Shown: positions 55,402 through 64,000 of the stretch, in pieces
How the letters are laid out: each line of letters opens with the position of its first letter
Numbering within the stretch: the stretch's first letter is position 1
DNA from: Branchiostoma lanceolatum
Lineage: Eukaryota > Chordata > Leptocardii > Amphioxiformes > Branchiostomatidae
Length of the DNA: 64,000 bases
NCBI RefSeq assembly: GCF_035083965.1
Contig: NC_089724.1
Coordinates: 6,674,501 to 6,738,500 of the forward strand
Reading direction: 5' to 3'
Notes under the pieces: model-generated
Seen by the model: the letters and a program-made list of their open reading frames with translations, nothing else
What the model was told of the DNA's origin: nothing
The model's database searches: none
Translations under genes and position numbers: made by a program

Positions 55402-58400
55402 TCACTTTTCCTTCTTGCGTTGAAGCCTCTTGAGGGCAGCTTTGCGAGCGCTGCTCAGGATTGATGCGCTAAGGCTGATGGCCAGGCGTTGAGGGAGCAG
55501 GTCCAACAGCCAACCCTGTGTTATAGACAAACAGGCGGTTAGGAGCTGTCAATACACCTTTCTCACACGGCGGACATGTTAGAATGAAAAAGAGGCCATT
55601 GTGGCAAACATCAGACCAATCCAGAATCTCACAAAAAGCATTTCAAGGTACATGGTAATTAAAGAATCGACCGAGGGGGAAGTGGCTGCATGTCTGTAAA
55701 ATATCTGCATCTTTATGTTTTTATTTTGCATTTCTAAGTTTGACGGAGGAGGGCAGGGACTATGGGATCGGTCAACGTGGCTCTAAATTGCTGCATCTTT
55801 TCTGTGCATTACATTAGTTATAATAATGATAATTGGATATCATATATTAAAACTTAAGTGTGATTTGGGAGGAAAACTAAATCTGTTAATTCTTGTTAGT
55901 TGGCCTCATTGGCCTAGTTTTCATTCTATCATGTCTGCCGAGTGTATCCACGTAGCATGCTATCATTGAAGTAAAGTATGAGTATGAGTAAATTCACCAA
56001 TGTAGAAGATTCTACTCACCTCCAGGGCATGTAGGTAGTACCCGAATGTGTGGTCGGCCAGTCCGACCGTGTTCAGGGCACTGCGTACGTAGGACGTCGC
56101 ATTTGGAACCAGGGGGTTCGACTTCCGGATACCGCTCAGCTTGGTGGCCACAAAGTGGGGAGTCACACTCTGGGGAACGTAACAACATTTCATCAGGATA
56201 TAGGAGATTCTTTAGACACAACCAGGTATTGTTTTCGCCTGCTAACGTTTCGATGTCTGTCAGACACCTTCTTCAGAGCTTCTGACTGGAGTACTGCTTC
56301 TCACCGCTATAAGTAGCCGATGTAGGTGGTGGTGAGAAGCAGTACTCCAGTCAGAAGCTCTGAACAAGGTGTCTGACAGACATCGAAACGTTAGCAGGTG
56401 AGAACAATACCTGGTTGTGTCTAAAGAATCTCTTATATCCTATATTCTACCAACCTGATGAAATTATTTTCGGAAACATTTCATCAGGTCGACGCAATGA
56501 GGAAAAAAGAAATTAGAAGAGAAAAATTAATAATGGCCAAATTGAATCTGGGGTTGCTAACAAATATTTGTGAAGTACAATGCTAAACTTACTTCCAACA
56601 ATAAAGGTATTCACAGATCAAGTTTGCTACGACCACTGTCGCCTTCTTCAGGATCAATAATGACAAATCACTTCTGAAAGTAAACTTTCGAGAGTTACAG
56701 ACACTTATTGACACGTGCCAGGAAGTATATAACGCCCACCGACTCGTGTCTGTAACTCTCGCGAGGTTACGTTCTTAAGTGATTGGTTGTCATTGATCCT
56801 GAAGAAGGGGACAGTGGTCATGGAAAAATTGATCCGGTTATTTCCCCATAGTGTTGGAAGAAAGTTTAGCATTGTACTGTGATTACTACCAACACAGATG
56901 AGCTTCCAAAGTGTTAGTAAAATTTACCTGTATGATGATGCCCTTGCTCCTGTATTCATGCGCTAGGCAGCGAGAGAAGTAGTCCACAAAGGCCTGGGGA
57001 GAAATGGGAAGTTCGTATTTACAACGGCCCAACACAAATATGGGTACTATAGGTTTTTTTTTCACTGTGACTTTCTGTTCACTGTTTTTACGTCGCCACT
57101 ATACCGGTGAACTCATCATTGCCGTGAAAAACCTATTATTTATGATTCCTTCACACATTCATTCTGTAAATCATTTGCCACCACCATGAAGTTAAAGTTC
57201 AGTGAAAATGTCCATTCTCCTTACACCGTGAAATTTGCTACTGTGAAGATAAAGTGAATTACAGTATTTGATCAACAGTGGCTGTGCCATGGTAACAAAA
57301 GTGAGGACAATCTCTTTTATGACTTTAAATTTCTTACACAGATGAAGATACCGTACCTTGCTTGCTGAGTACAGGGACAGCAGAGGGGTGGGGCTAACTC
57401 CAGAGGCAGAGGAGATGTTCAGGATCACACCCTTCTTCCTAGAATACAAAACAGCATGGAACGTTCATAATGATGCACCTGTTCATGCCAGCCTTGCTGG
57501 AGGTCAGGAAAACATTACCGTAGGGCTGTAATAGCTAATCATTTGATGGTAAGTAAGGCCCTGTTGATTTGACTATATGAATGATCCGTGGGTGCATACA
57601 TTTTCGTCTGTTGCCAAAAAAAAGAAAAAGTTTTCGGCCATACTGTATATCGTAAAAAGCAGCTGCAAATTTGATGTCCTTGGTGTCTTATGCACTTGGA
57701 AGTCTGTGTCCAGCTGGCATAATGGTTATGGAGTTCTGTGACTTTCTGTTGTTAACAGTAGAAAAAGGTAAAAACAATATTAATACCTCTCCACCATGCC
57801 AGACAGCACAATCCTTGTCATCTGTCAAGGATATAAGAAAATTGTGAAAAAAATGAACATCAAAATCTATAAACATGTAGGTGACCACCATTTTGAAACA
57901 TAATTACTTTAGTTTTGCATTGGTATGAAGGTTGCTGTGAGCCCAAGTGAGTACAATACAAAATACAAAGACCAACACAAAACTCGCTCAGGACTTCATT
58001 AACGTAGCAGAAATGTTGGCGGGGATCTAATTTCGTGGTAGGGAGAAAAATGGAGTGTTTGTGGTAGTTTTGAGTTCGCGTTTGAAACAATAGTAGCGCT
58101 ACAATCACACAATAGAATGTTTTTTGCTGTGGTTTAAACCATTCCAGCTTTTACAGTATTCACTCAGACACCAGGACACATACCTTGACAACTGACAAGG
58201 AGTTGACATTGAGCATCATTTCATCCACCTGCAAGAAAAAAAGTGCACGTAAATGAAAAAGTGAACAGGCCTACTAGTAGAGTCAATTCCACATTACCGC
58301 GCGGATGTTTGTTGCCTTTTGTTGTAACATTTTTGAAACCTTTCACGCAACCTAACTGATATGAGTAAATATTTAGAACAATTTGGAACCTTTCTTTGAC

Positions 58401-61400
58401 TTTCAAAATATTTTCTACCGTATTCCAGCATGTTAGGAACATTTCAAACATGTTATAAGTTTCAATTCTAATTGTTTGAACAGTTTAGAACTATTGTGAC
58501 TTAGACATTCATTTAATCAAAATAGTTCAAACATATGACAAATATCATATTAAAACCCTTTTGGTGCCTTAGAATTGACCCTATTGCAACAAGATATCAG
58601 TTCTAAATGATTTTAAAAATCAACCATTATAAAATAGATAAAAATCAACCATCCTACAGGTGTGTTAGACTTTAACTTTCCAAATTCAAAACAACGAGAT
58701 CAGTTCTACCTGGTTTAAAAAATCAACCAGGTGTGTTAAGCTTTGACTTTCCAAATTCCAAAGAACAATGTGGGTTTAGGATCCCATTAGATTACAGGTA
58801 GTGTTAACAGTGGGGTTCAAGCGTCACTTACTGACCAGTCTAACTGGTGCAAACCTTTTAGCCTAGTGGTACGTGTGTTGGGTTTGTGGTTTGGCGGCCC
58901 AGGTTTGATTCCCGGGAGCCAGGAGACTGTACTACTCGCCTTGTGAGTTTCAGTGATTCCCACACCGGGAATTGAACCCGGGCCTTGGTGGTGAGAGCAC
59001 CAAATCCTAACCACTAGACCACTGAAACGCACAAGTCGATTAGTACAGGCCCCCAGGAATTGAACCTGGGCCGCCAGCTTACAAACCTAATGCACTTACC
59101 ACAAGGCTAAAAGGTCTGGACCAGTTAGATTGGTTAGTATAGTAAGTGGCGCTTGAACCACACTGTGACAGCTACTTGTGCATTTATTTTGCATGAATGG
59201 CCTGTAATGTCTGATAGCCATTGTACTGCCCATTACCTAGGAGAAATGGTGTCTGTACCTGGTATGTGTACTTACCTCAGGGCCAGTGTTTCCGTAGTAG
59301 TCAGGGAACTTGTAGGAAACCCCAACATTGTTCACTGATCAAGACAAAAATACTTCTGTTAGATGATAGCAAACAAACCTTCAAAATTCAAAACTACCAA
59401 CTGTTCACCAATGTACAACAATACAGAGTTAAGTGTGTAGGTGGTGATAAAGAAATCAAATGCCAAGATGAATTCCTTCTGCAGTAGCATGGAGATCATA
59501 AGCTCAATGATGTTCTTATGGCTGCTTGCAACCCTTACTACTGAAGTTGTGTAGCTTGTCAACATGATCCAAGATAGTTTACATGTATAAGTGATTCAAA
59601 AGAATCTGGCAACAACTAAATGTCTTGTAGTGCAGGAGGGGGTTTACATACCCAGACAGCCAATGTCAAGTCCCTCCAACTCTTGACTGATGTTGTCATA
59701 GATGTCTGCAGATGAGAAGTCTGCAACCACTATCTTAGTCTGGACACCAGCTTTTCCTTCTGTACATGAGACATAGACACAAGGATAAAAATATAATGTA
59801 TGATGAAGTCAATACCTACTTGCAAAGACCTGTCCTTGGTGCTGAATACACAATCTACACAAACATACAGGTCACTGGTGCACAACACAACCTGCACACA
59901 AATCTGTCATTGGTGCTGAACACACCATCTACACAAACATACAGGTCACTGGCGAATAACACAACATGCACACAAATCTGTCCTTGGTGCTGAACACACC
60001 ATCTACACAAACATACAGGTCACTGGTGAACAACACAACCTGCACACAAACATGTCCTTGGTGCTGAATACACAATCTACACAAACATACGGGTCACTGG
60101 TGCACAACACAACCTGCACACAAATCTGTCCTTGGTGCTGAACACACCATCTACACAAACATACAGGTCACTGGCGAATAACACAACGTGCACACAAATC
60201 TGTCCTTGGTGCTGAACACACCATCTACACTAGCATACGGGTCACTGGTGCATCCTGCACACATACAAGTCCATGGTGCTGAACAAATCATCTACACTAG
60301 CATACAGGTCACTGGTGCACAACACAACCTGCACACAAACATGTGCTTGGTGCTGAACACACCATCTATACAAACATACAGGTCACTGGTGAACAACACA
60401 ACCTGCACACATACATGTCCTTGGTGCTGAACACACCATCTACACTAGCATATGGGTCACTGGTGCACAACACAACCTGCACACAAACATGTCCATGGTG
60501 CTGAACACACAATCTACACAAACAATAAAAATCATGAGAATATGACTACTCTCTCACCTATCTCTGCTGCTACAGCCTTGAGTTTGTCTTCTGATCGGCT
60601 GATCAGAACAATGTTTAATCCACGAGCTGCCAGCTGAGAAAAAACAACATAAATAAAAAAATTGTATCTGTATCTAGATAGCCGGTATAACCGCCATTGG
60701 GCGTAACACACCAGCTTCGAAGGCACACGGCACGACAGTAGCTGGTTATATTACACTGAACGGCCTGTTACACCTAGTCTTTGCACATCTGACTGCAACC
60801 ATTCTTTTAAGCTATTTAGTGAGGATACTCCTACAGTACTTGATGACAACGAGTCAGCAAAAACATTGTAACACTATATGCATCTATCTGTGCTATGCAT
60901 GTACAACAAGTTTTTAACCTCCTTGGTATTCACCATTGTTGAGCCTTTTTTGACTTCCCAAAAGTTTGCAACTAAACAACTTTGGAATAGAATAATTGAA
61001 TTAGATGTAAGTCTTAAACTTAAAACTATATGCCTGCATCTTCAACAGTGTATGCACATTATAAAAATCACTATAAATGATTAAATCAGTATTAGAGTCT
61101 GGACAATTTTGCTCCAAAACAAAGCATTTCATACCTCCTCTGCATAAGCCTTGCCAATACCATCAGTGGAGCCAGTCACAACTAGGAAGCAAGGGAGAGA
61201 ATTCAGGTTTCAAGTTAATTCATGTTCCCTCAGAAAATTTCGACATTTAGAACCCTATTTTTCTGCATTCTTAGAGGAAAATAATTGTTGAGCATATTTT
61301 ACAAAATTGAATATTTTTCAATGGCTCTCTCCCCTTTTGCACCAATCCTCCCACCCCCGCTAAATACCATGCAGTCCCTTAGGGGGCTGAAGCGTTAGGA

Positions 61401-61861
61401 CTCAAGACTGAGGGGTATGCAGATTGGGCCATATTTTTTTAGGGCAATAAATTGTAAAACAAGGTACTGTTACACTGATACTCTAGTACATTTACTGCAC
61501 AGCTGTATTCAAATATGCACATAAAAGCGTTTCTTACACGGTCAAACACATAACTTGCAGATATTTATAACCATGGAAACAACAAACTGATGGCGTGATT
61601 ATAATAAATCTGACGCAATGCCCAGAGATTTAATAGAGTACAAAGATCAAAAAGCTTGCCCCCCTCCCCACCACACACGCAAACTCGCTCCGTACCTGCC
61701 CAGTTTCCGCAGTTTTTCAGGTTGACAGAGAGCCCAAGTGGTCCCGACAGCATGTACAGTCTGATCCCCTTCAGAAGAGACCACAGGAGTTTGAAGCCGA
61801 GGTAAGACAATGCGACGATACCGACAGTTTCCAACATGCTGTCACCAAGGAGTGGCGCCAT
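55402..61861 (-). CDS. HSD17B12: very-long-chain 3-oxoacyl-CoA reductase / 17-beta-HSD type 12
   Basis: Eleven minus-strand exons, all frame-consistent: 61861-61696, 61181-61135, 60633-60558, 59759-59652, 59334-59276, 58228-58184, 57821-57787, 57438-57357, 56993-56928, 56169-56020 and 55515-55402. The product has 315 residues. It has an N-terminal membrane segment, the SDR cofactor motif TGSTDGIG (58-65), NNVG (134-137), catalytic Ser in NISSASG (Ser189), and YSASK (Tyr202, Lys206). It ends KKEK, a KKxx ER-retrieval signal. Established: this enzyme makes the first NAD(P)H reduction in ER fatty-acid elongation and can reduce estrone. Segments such as SEDKLKAV, DIYDNIS and EYRSKGIIIQ align well with vertebrate HSD17B12. 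Intron 3 holds a minisatellite; other introns hold several repeats. Confidence 0.95.
56196..56440. repeat. palindrome with hammerhead-like motif, in HSD17B12
   Basis: Arms ggatataggagattctttag ... ctgctaacgtttcgatgtct and complement. The plus strand reads CTGAACA-A-ggtgtct/agacatc-GAAACGTT and the minus strand CTGAAGA with the same stem. Closely related to 42452-42610. It lies in the intron between exons 9 and 10, 27 bp from the exon 10 acceptor. Confidence 0.8.
56620..56850. repeat. second foldback element, Penelope-type
   Basis: Arms gatcaataatgacaaatcac... and gtgattggttgtcattgatc, with cctgaagaagg.gacagtggtc at the outer part of the right arm and its complement on the left. The hairpin is the CTGAAGAAGG...GTGGTCGT variant with the GAAA part mutated. 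Confidence 0.65.
57056..57268. mobile_element. MITE family X1, copy 4
   Basis: Same orientation as 23842-24061; ends ...aaagtgaattacagta. HSD17B12 intron between exons 8 and 9, closely abutting neither exon. Confidence 0.75.
58020..58155. repeat. TACTGTA-family MITE, partial
   Basis: tttcgtggtagggagaaaaa, gtttgtggtagttttgagttc and ttttacagta match 47850-48073. The left end is missing. Confidence 0.6.
58442..58578. repeat. dispersed repeat, partner at 32255-32395
   Basis: Nearly identical to the segment in the last intron of the secreted Cys-rich gene. No termini or coding content. Confidence 0.8.
58805..59167. repeat. 363-bp palindrome with three tRNA-like units
   Basis: The arms (about 58805-58955 and 59021-59167) are inverted copies: ggttcaagcg.cacttact, ccttttagcct.gtggtaa.gtg, ggcggcccaggtt.gattcc and cttgtg.gtttcagtg. 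Each arm holds a tRNA-like unit with A-box and B-box (gggttc/ggtttgattcc type), pointing inward. The centre is a tRNA-Glu-like sequence on the minus strand. HSD17B12 intron between exons 5 and 6. Confidence 0.85.
58957..59028 (-). tRNA. tRNA-Glu(CTC)-like, probably pseudo
   Basis: On the minus strand 72 nt give tggtctagtggttaggatt (D arm and A-box), a ggtg-ctctcac-cacc anticodon arm (anticodon CTC), and cccgggttcaattcccgg (T arm). These parts fit nuclear tRNA-Glu. The acceptor stem (gtttcag against tgtggga) does not pair well, so this copy is probably inactive as a tRNA. The gtttcag side instead pairs with sequence beyond the 3' end through the flanking palindrome. Confidence 0.5.
59828..60530. 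repeat. ~74-bp minisatellite in HSD17B12 intron 3
   Basis: About ten copies with the core tccttggtgctgaacacacc, acacaaacatacaggtcact and acaacacaacctgcacacaa. Starts are near 59838, 59908, 59983, 60056, 60130, 60206, 60272, 60346, 60419 and 60493. Open frames through it are repeat artefacts. Confidence 0.95.
60665..60810. repeat. dispersed repeat, inverted partner of 24425-24600
   Basis: gtatctgtatctagatagcc, gcgtaacacaccagcttcg and gcacatctgactgcaacca match, reversed, the copy in the Neuralized-like gene. Confidence 0.7.
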
Positions 61862-61911
61862 TTTTCTTTCGTCGTGTCAAAGGTCATGAGGAGGGCGTGG
61901 CACATGTTGCG

Positions 61912-62130
61912 GTACTCTCCAAGCAGAAGAGTGGTTCGGAACTTCCCAGGTTTCTTGACGTGTTTTTAGACGTTTTGTCGGGCTTTCTGCATTCTCGTGT
62001 TTTTTTTTCAACCTCTATAACCACACAGTTTATAGAGAGAATCATGACAAAGAAGAAAGCCCGACAAAAACACCTAAAAACACGTCAAAAACCAGCCGGT
62101 ACCACTCTTCTGCTTGCGCTTGGAGAGTAA
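61912..62130. mobile_element. complete inverted-repeat MITE, 'CTCTCCAAGCAGAAG' family
   Basis: It starts tactctccaagcagaagagtg and ends with cactcttctgcttgcgcttggagagta. Inner arms are ttgacgtgtttttag/ctaaaaacacgtcaa and tgtcgggctttct/agaaagcccgaca. It lies about 50 bp upstream of the HSD17B12 start codon, so in or next to its promoter. Confidence 0.85.
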
Positions 62131-63317
62131 TGTTGCGGTGTGTAGGACCAGGGAACAGCAGGGGGACGTTTGTGGAAATAAAGATGCGAAAATATAAATT
62201 TAAAGACTTTTAGGGGGGAAACGCATAGCCATGAAAGAAAAACGAGGAATCAACTTTTTGGGCACAACATCCCCTTCCCAGTATGCCCTATAAAAGTAAC
62301 GTTACTATAAAAGTAATCTTGTCAATGTGCCTTTTTATTATGAAGGCCCGTCCCTTCCTGGTGACGATAGAAACAGAGGGAGAAGCGCAATGCATATAGA
62401 GTGAAATATCGGGGAGTGAAAGAGAGAGAAGACCAGAGAGCTTTTGGCAGAGACTGAGACAAGAGTAGCCCCTGTTTACACGACAAGTTTTGCTGGCCTC
62501 CTCCTCCTCTAGGATACTGGGGGCGGTAACAGTTGGATCGGCCGCTAGGAGCGTGATTTCAAGAGAAAGATTCTGATATCAACCACCCCCATTACATAAC
62601 GTTTTAAGTGAATCCGTTCAAGACCTTTATCAGGAATATCTTATTGCTACGTTTATATTGACTCTATGTCTTCGAAGGTAACAGTTAATATTAACGTCAT
62701 GATGGTTATTCTAAATATAACTTGTGTTAAAGGATCGTATAGATAAGAACATTGATGAAACACGAAGATTGCAGCAGAGGTAAAAAAGAAGAAGTAATTC
62801 GCATTCTTGGTTACATGAATTTCAATAAAAGCTATGAGACTTTTTAAGATCTTTTAACATGTTTAATATGGACTCAAACTCGACATCATTGGACCAGAGA
62901 TTTCTTGTTTACTTATTCTATTGTAGGTGGGTGTAGCTTTATGCACAATCACGAGGGTATCTCCTGTTCAAACCTAACACACAAAGAGACAATGACTAAA
63001 AGTAAACAAATCAATTTTCTGCTATTTATCAACTTTTCTCTGCTCCCAACGGAGGTTTGGGTGGGACCGGAAGTTGACTCACTCATTAGCCTGGATATCA
63101 GACCCTTTGGGTGATTCGGGAGGATAACCCCATTTTGGCCGGGGAAGGCCTAGTAGGGGATAGAGTTGACACCCGATTTCTCTTGGCAGCCGATCTCTAA
63201 TATCTATCGCTAGAGGTAATTAGGGGCCCGTGTGCTAACTCTGGTGGCGGGGAAAGTTGCTTCCCCTGCCGAAGGATTAATACCTGCACTGCGGTGGCCC
63301 GGTACCCAGGCTAATAA
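62131..63317. other. intergenic, no gene; one MITE
   Basis: 62505-62565 repeats the gggggcggtaacagttgg block of 22447. 63089-63316 has inverted ends attagcctgg.ta and gtacccaggctaat, a MITE of about 230 bp with a GC-rich centre. Nothing coding was recognised. Confidence 0.55.
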
Positions 63318-63492
63318 GTCACGTGACCTGAACGGTAATCTGATCCAACATGGCGGCACTGGCCTGAGGCAACTCTTCTCAATCGTGGCAAATTTGGTCC
63401 GGAAAAAAGCCTGTATTCAGAGCCTTGCCTTACCGGGAACGAAATCCTAGCGTGAGAGAAACAGCTGAGGATTGTGCACCGAGATTTTGAGG
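63318..63492 (+). promoter_or_regulatory. probable promoter and noncoding first exon of an off-window gene
   Basis: A perfect palindromic E-box GTCACGTGAC (63318-63327) lies 20 bp before AACATGGCGGC (63347-63357), a YY1-type motif that typically overlaps start sites of housekeeping genes. The ATG in it is followed by a stop after five codons, so the first exon would be noncoding. A good donor (TTTTGAG|GTAGGT) follows at 63493. The gene itself would be to the right of the window. Inference only. Confidence 0.4.
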
Positions 63493-64000
63493 TAGGTTCC
63501 GTGTGTGGTTTCGGAGTAAGGGGCCGAATTCCAGACGTGAGTTTGGGGTGTCGGGAAGTTGCTTTTTGCAGTTTGATTGAAAGTTCGCCAGGGTAGGGGA
63601 GGGGGGCCTGTTGAATGTCTGCCGCGCGTTGCCTCAGATAGAAAACAGACCTCTTCTTAGCATGTTTTTCTGATGTTTACCACCCTGAACTATGTGTGGA
63701 ACAGATGTGTATATATCTAAGCTTCATGGTGATGAATTATAGAGTGTTTACGTTATTAAAAAAAAAAAGATTTTTGATTGTAGTTGATCGAGTTAAAATA
63801 TTCATCGAACTCTGTTATTGTGCTCCCAATGCTTCCGTCCTGGGCACGGCATATCAGTATATCCGGCCCTCTAGCTGAGTCATACATAGTTTTGTCTGGA
63901 TTTCCTACATTCTCGGTCACTCCAGGTCCCCTAGAATAAACAACACGGTATGTGGAAGCCGCAAGTTCACGGCCAGCGTCGGGATTGTTCCAATGTTTTG
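63493..64000. other. no gene recognised
   Basis: Perhaps the first intron of the gene proposed at 63318. GC-rich at first, then an A-run near 63758. No coding exon seen. Confidence 0.4.

Noticed and set aside
59815-60530. CRISPR-like array
   Set aside because: Copies are contiguous and diverged with no unique spacers, in a eukaryotic intron. It is a minisatellite.
59766-60640. ORFs in the 74-bp minisatellite
   Set aside because: They are produced by the tandem repeat, lie inside an HSD17B12 intron and have no domain content.

Overview
The window is eukaryotic, intron-rich DNA from an animal, most probably an invertebrate deuterostome such as a lancelet (Branchiostoma). The genes have canonical spliceosomal introns and metazoan orthologues (RPS11, RIC3, HSD17B12, a Neuralized-type E3 ligase). 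The DNA between and within them is packed with short inverted-repeat elements (MITEs), tRNA-derived SINEs and foldback repeats. The lancelet assignment is an inference; no species-level marker was checked.

Left part (1-16.7 kb): two closely related WSC-domain genes lie head to head. The minus-strand gene reads signal peptide (8300), Sushi/CCP exon (7600-7412), a helical exon (6583-6461), then two WSC exons (818-696, 383-201), and runs off the left edge. Its plus-strand relative has the same two WSC exons (15051-15654) followed by two further exons ending at 16672. Between them lies a 6 kb block of direct and inverted copies of one ~1.76 kb repeat. A stop-interrupted SGNH-hydrolase ORF with two in-frame repeat arrays lies in the minus gene's long intron.

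Middle (16.7-34 kb): a four-exon Neuralized-like gene (NHR + RING, minus strand, 21565-25143). It is followed by a five-exon plus-strand gene for a secreted Cys-rich protein (27368-33773) whose first intron appears to be GC-AG. This gene shares three exons' worth of homology with the WSC genes. The helical exon matches the minus WSC gene, and the last two exons match the last two exons of the plus WSC gene, including a C-terminal AIK(S/T)YPCSLEY motif. The three genes therefore look like members of one modular secreted family built from phase-1 exons. I do not recognise this module from any named family, and it is the main candidate for something undescribed.

Right part (34-64 kb): RIC3 (nicotinic receptor chaperone, minus, five exons, 37752-43424), ribosomal protein RPS11/uS17 (plus, four exons, 49578-51793) with a recognisable 5'TOP promoter, and HSD17B12 (very-long-chain 3-oxoacyl-CoA reductase, minus, eleven exons, 55402-61861) with an ER-retention tail. 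The right edge carries a probable promoter and noncoding first exon (E-box + YY1-type motif) of a gene that continues outside.

The repeats include a hAT-type MITE with a perfect 8-bp target duplication, a Harbinger-type MITE with TAA duplications, two 1.1 kb inverted-terminal elements, Penelope-like fragments arranged as palindromes with hammerhead-like hairpin motifs, and a 360-bp palindrome made of three tRNA-like units. Exon boundaries were placed by hand from splice sites and reading-frame continuity; no searches were run.
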